Part shown: positions 1-13,330 of the stretch, piece after piece
How the letters are laid out: each line of letters opens with the position of its first letter
Numbering within the stretch: position 1 is the first letter of the stretch
DNA from: Casuarius casuarius
Taxonomy: Eukaryota; Chordata; Aves; Casuariiformes; Casuariidae
Assembly: GCA_003342895.1 (NCBI GenBank)
Contig: PTFA01000029.1
Location: 1,668,255-1,732,254 of the forward strand
Length of the DNA: 64,000 nucleotides
Direction: 5' to 3'
Program-made: the position numbers and the translations under genes
Notes under the pieces: model-generated
Told to the model about the DNA's origin: nothing
The model's input: only the letters and a program-made list of their open reading frames with translations
Databases searched by the model: none

Positions 1-720
1 CTGGGATTTCTCGTCCCGGGCGACGGGCTGGGGCAGGCGGGGAGGCGAGCCTGGCTGGTTCGGCGCGGTCAGAGGCTGCTCCTCACGGCTGGAGGCCTCT
101 GTGCGTGTCACCTTCAGGGAAGCTGCCGGGGCTGAGGTCCGGCTGCTCGGGAGAAAACCGAAGGGATGCTCTGAGGAGGAAGGGGACAGGCGGCTCCGAG
201 GAGCCCGTGCCGGCCCCTGGGAGCTGGGAGAGGGCAAGCAGAGGCGATACCAGCTGGAGCAGCCGAGGTGGTCCCACCTGCCTGGCAGAGCTGTGCTTTC
301 TGCAGCCCCACCTGGGGGACATGGACCTTGTCCAAGGGACAGCAAAGTGCCCGTAATTCCTCGGTGCGGCTGCCGCCGGTGCCGTGCATGAAAGGCCTGT
401 GCTCCCCTCCCTCCACCCTGCCAGGGCAGCTCCTACCAGCCAGGGCGGGAAGGCGTCTGCACCAAACACACCTCCGCTTACAACATACTTGTGAACAGCG
501 GTTTGTCCCTGACATTGCACTAAGGCAGGCAACAGGTCCCAGAAAATGCAAAGGGCACTGGCTCGCCCGGGTGCTGGCCCGCGCGGCGCTCTGTCTTGCT
601 CCCACGGGAGCTGGGGGGACTTTTGTGTCCCCTCCCCGCTGCAGAGGAGCGGCTCGCGGTCCCGCTTGCCGGTGCGGCGCTGGCTGGTGAATGCGGGTGG
701 CAAATCTTGGCACTTCTGGT
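1..720. other. GC-rich segment at the left edge, no gene recognised
   Basis: This stretch is GC-rich with many CpGs, especially in the first 250 bases. It contains several overlapping open frames on both strands. None resembles a protein family I know, and long chance frames are expected in GC-rich DNA. It could be the edge of a CpG island belonging to a gene outside the window, or ordinary GC-rich avian intergenic DNA. Confidence 0.35.
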
Positions 721-3700
721 TTCAGGACCCCAATGCGACAGCTGCAATAAAAACTATTTTTTCCAGGTATTTCTCAGGACCTGTTCATACGTGTTAGGGT
801 CACTTTTGCAAGGCAGAGAGGCCCAAAAATCAGAGCAACTTCTGGAAGCTGAGGCTGTTAGGTTCCAACAAGGCATAAAACAGTACCAGCTATTTCACAG
901 GCACACACGTGCACGCGAATGCTTATCCATGGAGAGCATTCCCAGGCACAAGGTGTTTCACAGCTGCTGCCTAATTGATATCAGCCGGTGATGCATGCAG
1001 ACTGGCATGCCGGCTTGGCACTGTGGGCTAAAAAGTATGATAAATGTGTCCTGGCTGAGGTATTTGCACAAGACCGGCACTGTTACCTTGAGAGTCCCAC
1101 ATACATGTGGCCTATTGAATACGCTAGTTGGGCGGTTTCAGCTCCTCTCTAGTGATTAGTCTGCTCTTGATGGGTTATCCCACTCTGCAGACTTTTTCTT
1201 AATAGCGTGCAGGAACACTCTTCTATTTTTCTATGGCTCTGTTTTGACTTACTCCCCTTTGTCCTCCTGGAATAAACTTGCTGCTGTTTTATATGGAGTT
1301 ATTGCCCTTCTTTATGGCTGGTCTCTCAGGGAACACAGCAATGCCTTCTTTTTGTTCTTTTGTAGCATATCCTTATATGTTTTGCTCTTTTCATTATTAT
1401 TTTTAGGGTTGCCCCCATGTATGTTGTAGAACATTAGGTCCAGGGTCTTCTAAAAGCTACCTCTGGTGCAAATACCTCAGAGCTTCTCCTTAGCATCACC
1501 ACCGCCTTAAAATGTTTGGCAGAGGAGTGTTATTAAGACAGCTCCCAGAGCTATGATGCCCTTTGTCAGCCTCACACGAGATGCCAGCACGTTGAACTTG
1601 AGCACAAGGTGCTGGCACTTGAATTAAAACTAATTGCCGTAGCACGCTGGTGCCTGGAATGGAGCTGATAACGCCGCAGCCAGCGAAGAACATAATCAGA
1701 TTGGCAATCTGCTCGGGTGCAGTTTATTGACCCCTCTCCAGACAGAGTTGCAGCTCGTTCATTCCTTCCTCGGCACTATGAGCAATTGCAGAACTTTTGA
1801 GGACCGAGAACAGATCGCTGTGCAGCAGCTCGCTCTTCAGTACGCTCATGCGACCAGTGCAGCTTGGGAAGGCTGAAGTCTGGGACGGCTGCCTTGGGCT
1901 GACCTTGCCGGGGGACCGGTGGGACTAAGTCCGTACCAGTGGTGCCGTCTGGCTGAAGCTGGAGCGAGCAGGTTCGGTGCTCGTACCAGAGCCTTTGCCC
2001 TTGGGTTGGCAAATTTCCACATGGCAAAAACCATCCTTTAAAGCTAAGGAGAGTTAGGTTTGCACTCCTTTCTCAGTCTGGTCATTAGCATTGTCCTTAA
2101 TTTGCCGACGACGGTCTTTTTAATTTTAGTCATTTGTCATGCAGCTGAGCCTACAGGCCCTGTTGTGCTACGTTAAATTTAAAAAGTTCTAAATAATTGC
2201 AGTGCAATTGCTAACAAGAGGGCCAGTTTTAACACAAGGCTCAATGTTAATCACATTTGCTTTGAAGATGGACCTGTACAAGAAAGGAATCAAATGCAGT
2301 CTGAATTCAGATGTGAGCATTGCTCTGCGGCAGGATGACCAGAACAGCAGAGCTCAAAATCCCCAGACGTGACGATGGTTTAGCTCCCCTGATGCTGTGG
2401 GTAGGGAGCTGAACTTTGGGATCTGCAAGGTGGGTGTTGCTGACCCTGCCACCGTTTGCCCCGGTGTAGCTGTGGGCAAGGGGAAAGCGGGAGGTTTGCG
2501 GCACAGGCTGAAGGCCAGAAGCCAGACGTCCTGCGTAACCATGCCACGTCTCCTCGAATCTGGAGCCGTGTTACAGCTACATCAAATTAACGACTCCCAG
2601 ACAGAGATCTCCAAACATGGGCAGACCTCTAGTGTGCCAGGCTAACAGCGAAGCCTCGAAGCAATGCACAGGATAGCTATTGCTGGAAGGGGTGTTTCTT
2701 CTCCCATCCCCATCTCCTTCCCACTTCTGCTCTTTCTCTTGTGCCCATGGTATGAGGTGCTTCAAGGAGATAGACCATCAGAAAGTTAATCTCACATGGA
2801 AAAGGAGAATAGTTGGCTGGTTCCCTGACCAAGGCTGGAGAAGCCACGTTGCTTCAGTGTGAGAGGAGGAGGGAGGGGAGGTGGCACCTCCACTTTCAGC
2901 TGTGTGCTTGGTGCTTTCCTTTAGTTTTTATTGCTTTACCCTCCTCCCAGGGAAATTCCTGTCATTTCCTGCATGCCATTAAAATACAGAGAGGCAATTT
3001 TGGCAAGGCAAAAGANAGGTAGCATCAAATGGCTTCAGAAAACAGATTCTTACTTAGGATTTTTTTTAGAGCATGTGCTGTGATAGGAATCTTCTTCACC
3101 TGCTATTGGGAAGAAGATACTTCAGCAGCTGTAGATATAAATAGCATTTACCAGGCAGCGAAAAGGAAACAAAGGTTTGGATAATTGGAAGAAGAAATGT
3201 CTAGGGGAAGAAGGTTTTCTTAAAGGGCAAATAAATCAGCTCCTGTGCAGCTGGTGCAGGAAGGAGATCGCTGACAGCACGATCCAGAGAAGCCAGCTCT
3301 GAACATGGGTCATTTGGTAAAGGTCAGGCCAGAGCAGGGGGCTGGAAACCTCCATCTATCGGACCAAAAGAATCAGAAGCAGAGGAAGATGACAGTGACT
3401 TTAGTAACTAAACTTGGACTTTTCTGGCCCAAGAACAGGAGTCTGATCCTCTTTCAGCTAATGTTCCTGGTAAGATTGCTATTTATTTCAAAAACCACAG
3501 GATTTTTCTCGACTCTTCAAACCTCCAGAGATGGGCAGCCAATGCCAGGCACTATAACATCATCAGCTCTTCGATTAACGTACTCCCTTTTGTTTTCTTA
3601 GTTTAGAAAGGATCCTGGTTTCAATGCCAGCAGGCCTCCACAGTGGGCAAAGCCCCTTGACATCAGCAGACCTGAGCTCAAGATTCAGCTGTAAATGCAG

Positions 3701-6700
3701 GTAGATCAGGAAGCAGCTGCGGTGGTGATGGAGGGGTGCCGTGCTGTACCCTTCAAACAAAATGGGCTTGAGTGCGTGGGCCAAAAAGAAAACACAAACA
3801 GGCAGAGCGCAGGGAAACCAGTGGCACTACACTCATATAAATCAACTGAGGCCCAGCCTATGAGTTCAGCCCGAACCCCACGATCAGTCATTTGTCTGAC
3901 TGTGTTCAGATTGACTGTCTTTATCTCAGTTCTACGTGATCTACCAGTTTTGAAGCTATTGAAAAAGGCATCAGGAAATATTCTGATAGAAAATATGAAA
4001 CACGGAAATCCATAGCTCTCACTAAAGCTCTGCAAGATTTTTTACCATATGCAGGCTTACATTTAGTTTGCAGGTTGCTCAGATAAACTGAGTGCATTGC
4101 TTAAAATGTTAGCAAGGTCGCCCGAGGTTGCCAAATGTCACTGGAAGTGCTGCCACTGTGACAAAGCTGCGCTGTTACTTCTACTGTCAATGCAGCCCCG
4201 AGTTATGGATTTCTGTACTCCAGCTGCATTAGCGATTTGTTGCCGTGTGCATGTTTCCTTTCAGTGAGGAGAACAGTACTATAACTGCATAGATTACCTA
4301 TCTGCTAATATCTCTCTCATGATGAAAGCTGGGGGAGCAAAACAATGTTGATTGTCTAAGAAAGAGCGAGCAAATGCAAATGTCTAAGCCTGCATCAGTA
4401 TCTGGAAGAAAGTGCATTTGAGGCAGACATAGTAGCAGGATAGTTGGTCATTTTGCTCTGTCCTGATTTGACTAAAAATTTTACTTCCAAGTTGTTTGGT
4501 TCTAATGCCAACGAAGAGCAAATTGCAGCTGCATCATGTTAAAAAGGAATTACTTAACCAGGCTGCAGTTTGTTTCGCATTAACTGTTTGGAGGCTGGTG
4601 GTAAGTCTCAAAGGCTCTGGTACGTTTTGAAATGCCACAACCTATTCAGCAAGGGAGAAACACGGTTTTCCTGAGACTGTGTTTTCACACCTCCCCTTGA
4701 CACGCAGTTTTGCCTCTTCCCTGGCCCTGCCATGTTTAGCATAACAGGGCCAAGACGAAAAACGGCAAATAGCCATGAGTAGTTTCTCAGATCTCGGCAA
4801 AGGTGGAATTTGCAGAAGCGATGCTGGTGCCTGGCTTTTCGGTGCTCCTGTCCGCACCTGCCTCCTCCGCAAGCCCAGCCCAGACCGCGCTCTGCCTCGA
4901 CAAACGGGCCCGTCTGTTCTCCGCTGCCCATAGAGTGGGAATTGTGCTTTCCTTGAAAGGGAGACAATGCCTTCCTCTACCCATCGCGCAACAGTGAGCG
5001 CATTGTTCCTGCTCAGCGAGGAACAAGCACACCAGAACCCTCAGCCTCGGCTTCCTGGGATTTATCTGATTTGTGCTACGGAAAATGCCAGAGATCTCAG
5101 GGTTAAGATAAGTTATGATCACTCTTTTTAGTAAGGCAAACAATCGCAGGGCTCCAGTGCCCAGGAAAAGCTCGGCCTCTTTCCATGATGAGTGTACAGC
5201 CAGAGCCCAGAACAGTGCGTCCAGGCGTGCCAGGCATTTTTTCCCTTTCTGAAATAGAAACTACTCTACATAAGCAAAATTAAAGAGCAGAAAGAAACTG
5301 TGCATTTGATATAAAATTCCACATTAAAAGTGCTTGCTGGTCTTGCCGCGTCCTGGCTTCTGCTATGACCTGGGCTTCAGAAGGCAAAATTCTCTCCTCT
5401 CAGGAGGATTTAGCCCTCAGTGCTGTGAAAGCTTCAAGAGCGAGGGCTGAATGACTCGCCCTTGCCTTCTGCAAACAGCCAGAGACAGCCGACATTAGAC
5501 ATCCTGCTTTCCCTCTTCTTTGGTTCTTGACTCCAAGGCCTGGGGGGACAGCTCAAATGTCATTACATTTAGTGACATTTTTTAACGTGTATTTGATTTT
5601 GATCAGTATTGGTACTTTTAAAGAACCATCCAGCTAACATTTTCCACAAACCCAAACTGCAGCCCTGGTACTTGTTGGTACCAGAGTGGTCCCGGTTGTT
5701 CCAGCTCAGCTGCCAAATTTCACAGTCCTCCTGATTATTTCTGCAGGGTAGCTATGGGTCACAAATCTTTCTGCTCATGATCACTAAAATGAGTTCTTTT
5801 TTTAGGAGGAGCATTTAAAAAAAAATCCTAAAATTACATTGGCTTAATCCTCTGACCAGAAATTTGGGACACTAAGTGTTGGGGGAGACTCTAGTCTGCC
5901 AAAAGTTAATGTGCTGTCCCATCAGATTTGCAGATCAGAGGTCCCTGTTGAAGGGTGGTCCTACCTATCTGTTTCAACACATGATGATGAAGCAGAGAGA
6001 GAAGCAGGCACCACCAGAGATTTCCAGGTGTGTCTCAAGTCTGCTCGAGCATCCCCCTCTTCCCCATAGTGCACAGAGATCCCATAGGAAGTGTCTGATG
6101 TCTCTAGCCCACTGGAAAGCTGACCTGTCCAGCCCACATCTGAGGACGGTGCCTACCAGGAGCACTGGTAAAGAGGACTCTCGTGTTCATAAGGTAACGT
6201 TAATGATCCCACTCTGGATTCTCCCTCAGCTTTTCTCACTGTTCATCAATGGATGTCATTGAATAATTCCCCAGTTTTCTAAAGCTTCGAGCCTCCTCAG
6301 TGTATGCACACCCAAATATTGGGCACTGAAAAAGCAGGGTCAGTAAACACCCAAGAGCACTGAGAATAAGGACATCGATACAGACTGTGCCAGCAGTTTG
6401 CATCCTGTGGTCTATCCAAACCTCCATTTTAAACATAACTGGAACTCTGGAAGGAAAAAAAGAAAATGTACCAAGAGAAATCAGAAGTGCTGGGGAAGCC
6501 AAAGGGGCTTTGCCAATGAATTCTGTTCCAATTTAGTGTAAAATTCATTGGCCTTGATTCCAGTAACACTGTAGTAAAGAACTGCAATTTTGCCTGGGTC
6601 TGTGCGTCTGCCGCCTCTCTAGATACACCCGAGTGAGAAGAACTGATGAGGTCCAGACTGATCTGAGTTGGAAGGAACATACAGTCTGCTTCTCTGAGGG

Positions 6701-7169
6701 ATTATGAGTTAAAGAGCCACTGTCAGGTCGCATAAATGTAAGCATGAGGTACAAAATCCAACCCTGCACTGCTGATGCTGAAAAAGCTCACTGAACTCTT
6801 CAAGGCAGGACACGAAGGGCATCAGGGTAGCAGACACTGCAGAACAAACTTGGCACTATGTCAGGCAGGTTCTTGCAACAGGTTGGAAGTGCAGAAAGGA
6901 CCAAAGATGGGTTAGCGTCTACTCATGGGGCAACTTCAGTCTGAACATCCTCATGCCCTCGTGTTCTCTGAACATACAGCTTCTTCATGTTGATCTGGTA
7001 CACAGTCCATCTCGGGACAGCTCATCCCAAGTGCCCAGGCAGTAGCATGTCACCCCAGTAGGTAGCAAGAGGAACAGGGGTGTTTTTGGAGAGGTCAGAC
7101 CAGCTATGGCCCCTGGAGGTCCTGAGTTACCCTGCTCTGAACCCGGACATCTGAGTCACAGTCCCAGTT

Positions 7170-7320
7170 CCCTCCCGGGCCAGGAGGGTTTGAATCAGAT
7201 CACAACAGCATGAATCAGGGCTGGAACAAGCCCTTCTCCTGAACATCAGGAGGCTCTGAATCAGATTGTGAAACACTCCTTCCTTCCCGGACGGGGAGAG
7301 TCTGAATCAGAATCTGAGTT
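7170..7320. repeat. Degenerate repeat around a GAATCAG core
   Basis: The core GAATCAGA(T/A) occurs at 7,192, 7,258 and 7,304. Each is preceded by a G-rich stretch of the form gaggnt or gagagt, and two are preceded by a CCCGG. Spacing is irregular (66 and 46 bases), so this looks like the decayed remains of a minisatellite rather than an active array. Confidence 0.35.
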
Positions 7321-10300
7321 GGTACTGCTGCTCCAGAGCAGAGGGCATTAACAGACCGTGATGGTGAGTATCTCTGGCCAACAGAATGAGGAGGGAAAGA
7401 GTTTGGTCGCATGGTTTGATTAAAACTTACCCAGATGGGCTTCAGCCATGCTAGTTCTCAGCCAAAAGGTTTCCTATAATGTCAGAGAGCCTTTTAAGTG
7501 GAGAGGAGATGGTGGGATAGAAAGAGGAGTATTCTTGAGTAGTAGTGTGCTATGATGTTTTTACAGGATGTTCTAACACAGGAACAGGAGTCACGTGTGT
7601 TATTGCCCCCCTTTATAACTATGTGTGTACTAATTGTCTGTCTTTGCATTGTAACTTATGGCATATATCTTAGTGCGCGATGAAAAATCCAAGAGTTGTA
7701 TGCACACTAGGAGCAGCCAAAGGCCTGTCAAGACGGTGCAAGAAAACCGTGAGACAAGATGGGGATGGTGCTCGGCCCTAAGAGGAGAAACTCAGCTCCA
7801 TAGCTGCAGTGAGCCTTGAGCTGGCCAGGAGAGCATGGCATCCTGGATTCAGCCTCAGGGTGAGGGGAATGGAGAATTTGTCCCATCAAGGAGAGGAGTG
7901 CTCACCAAAGCAAAGGCCTGTAACACCTGTAAATTATAAAGGACATCTTGGGGTATAATTAATATTAGCTTGCCTTGAACCCAAATACAAGCCTAGGAAA
8001 ACAGGGTAACTGACAGTGTGTAAGCATTTTGCAACACTGTGATGGCAGAGCCAAGCACAATGTGGAAGCATTTTCCATAAGCACATGAGCAGTGTGACCC
8101 CGCAGAGGCAAAGGTGGGGGTAGCTGCATGCTGGAGACCTCCAGCCTACAGAATTTGCCAGGCAAGATGAGCACAAGGGCCTACAAAGAGGCAGGATGTT
8201 CTTCCAAATGCACAAGAAGGATGACTGGCAAATCCAAAAGTCAGATAAGCAAGATCAGAAGCAGAGAAGATCCCCCTTTTGGGGGGCCAGTGAGGCAATA
8301 GCATAAAATCACCAGGCATAAGTGAGGAAAATCCAAAAGAAAGAAGACAGGCCCACCCTGGTTCTGACCTTGCCTGTCACAGAGCTCTCAATCCGTGATC
8401 GACCTCAATCTCTGTGACTAGCAATCACCAAGGATCGCAGTCATCAGCTCCATGGCACTGCGTACTCACAGCTAATTTAGGGTACACGTGTTAAAGACTA
8501 AGGGTTTTGGATACAGAGTGATGATGACTACCAATGTGTAAGAATGAACCACTGGCAAGAAGTGTGCTGTTAATGAACAAAATCAGTAAAGTTTAGTTTG
8601 TAAAGTATAAAACTGGCCTGATGAGTCAGTCTTCTGAACACTGCCATGACAGCTGTTGTCTCTCATTCCCTGATCTATATGTATGTATAGCTACATATGT
8701 TCATTCAGCTGTAACACTGCCCTCCTGGAAGCTCTCCCAGGTCAGAAGCTGAGGGGTGCTAGCAGAGCAGCTTAGAAAAGATTTGTGGCACAGAGCATTT
8801 GTTTGAAAAAAAGCTAATTTATTGGGACATTTGCATAGGTAATGCTCCCATGGGAAATGGCGTTTCGGGAAATGGCCAGCTGGTTGCTGCATGGATGGTG
8901 GTATGAACCAAGCACTACCCCGATGGGAGCATGAGTGTCTGGAAGTGCATTCCCACCGCTTTCAAGTGAAAGGGGGAAAGTGCTGAGGCCTGCAGGAGAC
9001 AGGTGAGGAGCTGCAGACATCGCAGGAGGCAGCTGCCTGGCAGAGCATGCCTGGCCGTGAGCATCTCTGGCACAGCACAGCTCTCCAGCAGCGCTGTGCT
9101 GCTGGTGAGGCCTCTGCCTGTGCGGTGGCCGGAAGACTCCTGCCTTGTTGCCTCTACGTTTAATTCAGGGGTGCAGTTCCTACAAGAAAGGAAGCACCAT
9201 GCCTAATTTTCACAGGAGAGATTGACCTTAGCCAAAGTCACACAATGCAGCTTCAGGCTCAGTTTTTCTTACTGTTGCTCATACTTTGTTCTGCCAATAT
9301 AGGCTTCCTCCCTCTCCATCAGGGCGTAAGGAGTGCTTTTTTCAGCTTTATTCTTTTTTTGCACACGTTCGCTTTCTTGCTTCAATTCATTTACTTGTTA
9401 TTGACGGGAATAATTAGAGTGGGCTGCACGTGCTCTTCCACGCTCCTTATCTTCTGCATTATTCTCCTTGACACTAATAGTGCTCTCCGGCTGGTATCTC
9501 GATGATTCATGTGACACTTATTGTCACCTGAGAACTGAGTTGACAAGGCATATTTTCTTCCAGTCAGCACCATGGTAGCACCTCTCAGCTTCAGGCTGTA
9601 TCTGAGAACTGTCACAGTGGAATATTTCTGTCGTGTGAGCTGGAAATTCCTGGAGGTTGATTGCAGGAGAAGATGGAGACAGAAGGAAAACTTGGTTAGA
9701 AGCGTGGGGCAGCTCCATGTGTGTGTGCAGGTCTCTGGTTTCGGGGTGCGTACGGGACCATATGCTGCAGCCAGCCACGAGTTTCACTAACAGCTGGTGA
9801 CTATGCGATACTAGTAGATCAGCCAGGATTGCCTTTATTTTTTCTGTCCACCTTGGCAGCTGCAAATGCAACACCATCAGTGCCTGCTCCCAGCTTCCAA
9901 TGTCAAGGCAAGAGAGATCAGATCGCAGCAGGAAAAGGAGGCCAGGGAAAAGTGCTTCTCAGAATTGCATTAGTAGATGCATTACAGTTAGAGACAAGAC
10001 TGACTTAAAATCTGGCAGGAATGAGAGGATATTTTGGGCAATCTGTGTAACCTTCTGTTTCCTTTACTCTTTCCCTACAACCTTTTCTCCTTCCAATACT
10101 TGCAGCTGTTGTATCACGTATCTACTTAGGATCTGCCTCAAAGCCCCCCAGGGATCCCTTTACTGCTGAAGAGAGCTTTGGAAAGGACTTCTGACCTCAC
10201 ATATCTCTTCAGTTTGTGAAACAATTGTCATGTCAGGTTTGGGCCAACAGTGATGATCAGTGCGAAAATAATGAAGGCAAAATAAAATAATAATGACTAA

Positions 10301-13139
10301 ATGGCAGCTGCACCTACAGAGCTCAACACAGACCAAAACAGACTCCTAAAACAAGCGAAGTCCATCAGGCCATTTCAGGCTATTGAAATGAAGTGCAGTC
10401 ACAATCAGGAGAGTATCTTAGCTGTATTTTCCACCTGTGAGTTCTTTCAGCTCCTAGTTTTAAGTGCCTAATTTACCTCCAGGACAGCTGCATGTTTAAT
10501 AGCATATGATTTTTAACCTGAAGCTTCCCTGAGAATTGTGTCTATGAGCAAAGCATCATTCCCCAACCTTAATTTGCCTAGTTTTGCTCTATAGGACAAC
10601 TCAAGAACTAACTTTTGAATACTTATTTTTTAGGGCTTACAGAAAAAGATAAGGCAAGAACTGAAAACATACTTCCTCCAGACTGATATCAAATTGAACA
10701 GATATCGCTGGCATTTTACTGTATCAAGAAAGTCTTGGGATTAGGGGGAACAAATGGAAGCACTCAGGAACCCAAGCAGAAACAGCAGGAAAGGAAACCA
10801 CCTCTCACTGCTTTGTGTATTCAAGTGGAATAAAAACGCTTGTGCATGTGCTTAAGATGGGTACTGTTTTTTAGTTTTCACCGGGCAAAAATGTACAAAC
10901 CAGGATGCAATTAATACAGAGATTACCCAAATGCCTCTGGGGTGAATCAGCTGCCACGCAACCCCATTCCACATGGCTGATGCCTTTTTATTGTGCCTAA
11001 TGAGACACCAACATTAAGCATTTGGAACAACTTAAATACAGGGCCTAAGCCCACAAATGCTTGACGTTGGCACAGTACCAGGTTTTCTTACACTGTTGCT
11101 AAAGCTGAGCAGGACCTTTCTGCACCAGTGCTGCTTCACATCCATGCAAGCACACGTAGGTGCCACGCAGCAGACGTGGTCCCAGAGCGATGGCTGTGGG
11201 TGCCACTGGGCTGTTTGCACCTGGGAGCATGCCGTCAGGGCAAAGGGTTTGGGAATCACACAACTAACTGGCCATGTCAGTCAACTGGAGACTTTTTTTT
11301 TTAATGAACGCCTTCTAGGAAATTCAGTTTCTCTTGCTGCATTGCAGTGAAGGTTGCCTTCTCTAGACGTCTGTCCCCAGGCTGGCAAGGGCCACAGACA
11401 TGGGCAGCAAACGGAGCAGAGATGAACCGCTTTGTCTTCATAGCGAGTGTGGGGACGTGCGCCGCACGGGGCTTGGGGCTCCCCTTCTCCCATCACAGGC
11501 CGTGGAAACAAGCCTGCTCTTGTGGTGGAGGCCGCGCACCCCGGGATAAAGCGGCTGTACTGCTGTTTCCCGACGCAGCCTCCGGCATGTCCCCATGCAC
11601 ACAGCTCCCCTGGCCCCCGTGAGCCAGTCTGGCAGCTCACCGTCCCCAAAAGGAGTTGTTCCTTCTGCTGGCTCGTGTCCCCACAGCTCTCCTCGTGCCA
11701 GCCTTGGCACCCTTCGGAGCCTGCCATGAATTGCTTTGAATTGCTTTAACTCATAAAAATGTCACAGGAAAGAAAAAAACAGTGAGATGAAGTGATTCAT
11801 GGATGAGCCAACAACTGCAAGAGGCAGCACAGGAGGGGACCGGCTGCAGGGCCTGGAGCTGGGGAAGGACGAGGGAGTGATTTCACCCTGTTCAGCAGAT
11901 GACTTTCACCTCGGGGTGTGCCTACGTGTCCCGGGCAGCGGTGCTCAACACAGCCACACCGGAGCAGAGCCCTGAGCCGGTCAGTCCATGTAATGCGGAG
12001 CGATGCTGTGTGGATGCCTCTGGGCTGGGAGCCCTGTAGCTGCAGTCCCATTTTCCAGCCTGAGGTTGTCACCGCCAGCACCAGCTCAGGGCCGCCTGCG
12101 CTGGGCACTGGGCTCTGGGCACCAGGGACGGGCCCTCCGGCTGTGTCCCGTCTAGAGCGTGGCCTCAGCCCGGGCCTTAGCACAACTGTCCCTTGATTAG
12201 CTCAGAGCTGGTGAAGAAAAAAGCATTTATTGATCAGTCTTGTTCACAAGGCAGGGTCAGCTGACCTTTTTTCCTTTTTTAAAAATTCATTTTCAGATGG
12301 TACCTTTTGCCACCCACCAGCCCTTTTCCACATCACTTACTGGTTGTGTCATCAGCCAAATTAACAACCCTTATTTAGGCTGCCGTTTGAAGAAGCATTC
12401 GGTACCTCAATTTAACCAGCAAGTTGCAACAAGAGGCAGCTTTCCCGTCCAGACAACGCCTTTGGGTTTAACTGCAGCAGGGAACGCTGTGGACTAATTT
12501 TTGCTGTAGTTTGATTACGGTCATGTAGCCTTGACCGAAGGTCAAGTGCCTGGAAGAAGAATGTCCTCTCGGGCTTCCAGGAAGACGGCTGAGGGGAGGA
12601 GGACGACGTTTGTTTGCTTCCAAAGAGGTCTAATGAACAAGAAGGGAGCGAGCACAGGGAGGAGGGGGATGTTGCATGTATCTGAGCAGTTAGTTACGGA
12701 CCTGCAGGCTTGGAGGTACAAACCCGTGGAGGCCAGGGAGAAATCCCTGGTTCCCGCTGGTGGGGTACAGAGCGATTATACAGCCGTGGGTGGCGGAGGT
12801 CACCCCAGACTTGTGTAGGACCAACATAAATTTGGCCCGTCGCAGGGGATGCCATGGGAAGCACTGCTGCTGCATTTGCAATGCCGTGGGCTCTCCGGCA
12901 TGGTCGCCCCAGGGCGGTGGCAATGACAGGAGGTGCCTGGGGCTGCAGACACCCGAAGCCTTGCCGGCTCCGCGTGCACCTCCCCTCGGCTGCTCGGCAG
13001 CCCCTGGGCTGCGGGAGGGAGCACGCCTTCGCTCGTGGCAAGCTGACGGGTGAATCAGTGCAGACGTGCGACCGGTGGTGCCGGGGGAAGGAAATGAGGA
13101 TTTATCCTCCCCCCGTTGTTTTAGGCAACACTTCCGCCT

Positions 13140-13330
13140 GCAGCCTGAGCTCCAGTTAAGGATGTTTATTGATTGCTGCTCTGGTTCATTACTGGCTGCC
13201 CAGGGAGCAAATAACAGCGTTTTAATTTAGCAGGTTGAAATATGGAGAGGCAGGGCTTGACAAGCAGTGATTAAGCGTCTCTCTGACCTGGAGGAGGGTA
13301 AGAAACTAATGACAATATATGTATGACATC
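13140..13330. promoter_or_regulatory. Candidate conserved noncoding element
   Basis: This AT-rich stretch follows a GC-rich patch and carries several transcription-factor-like words (TTTATTGATT, TTAATTTAG, GTGATTAAG) with no open frame. Its texture resembles vertebrate conserved noncoding elements. This is a judgement from composition only, because no alignment could be made. Confidence 0.2.

Noticed and set aside
7560..8660. Possible old retroviral LTR
   Set aside because: TATA-like words (TTTATAACT, AGTATAAAACTGG) and a loosely LTR-like texture caught my eye. I found no paired terminal repeats, no primer-binding site and no gag or pol reading frame.
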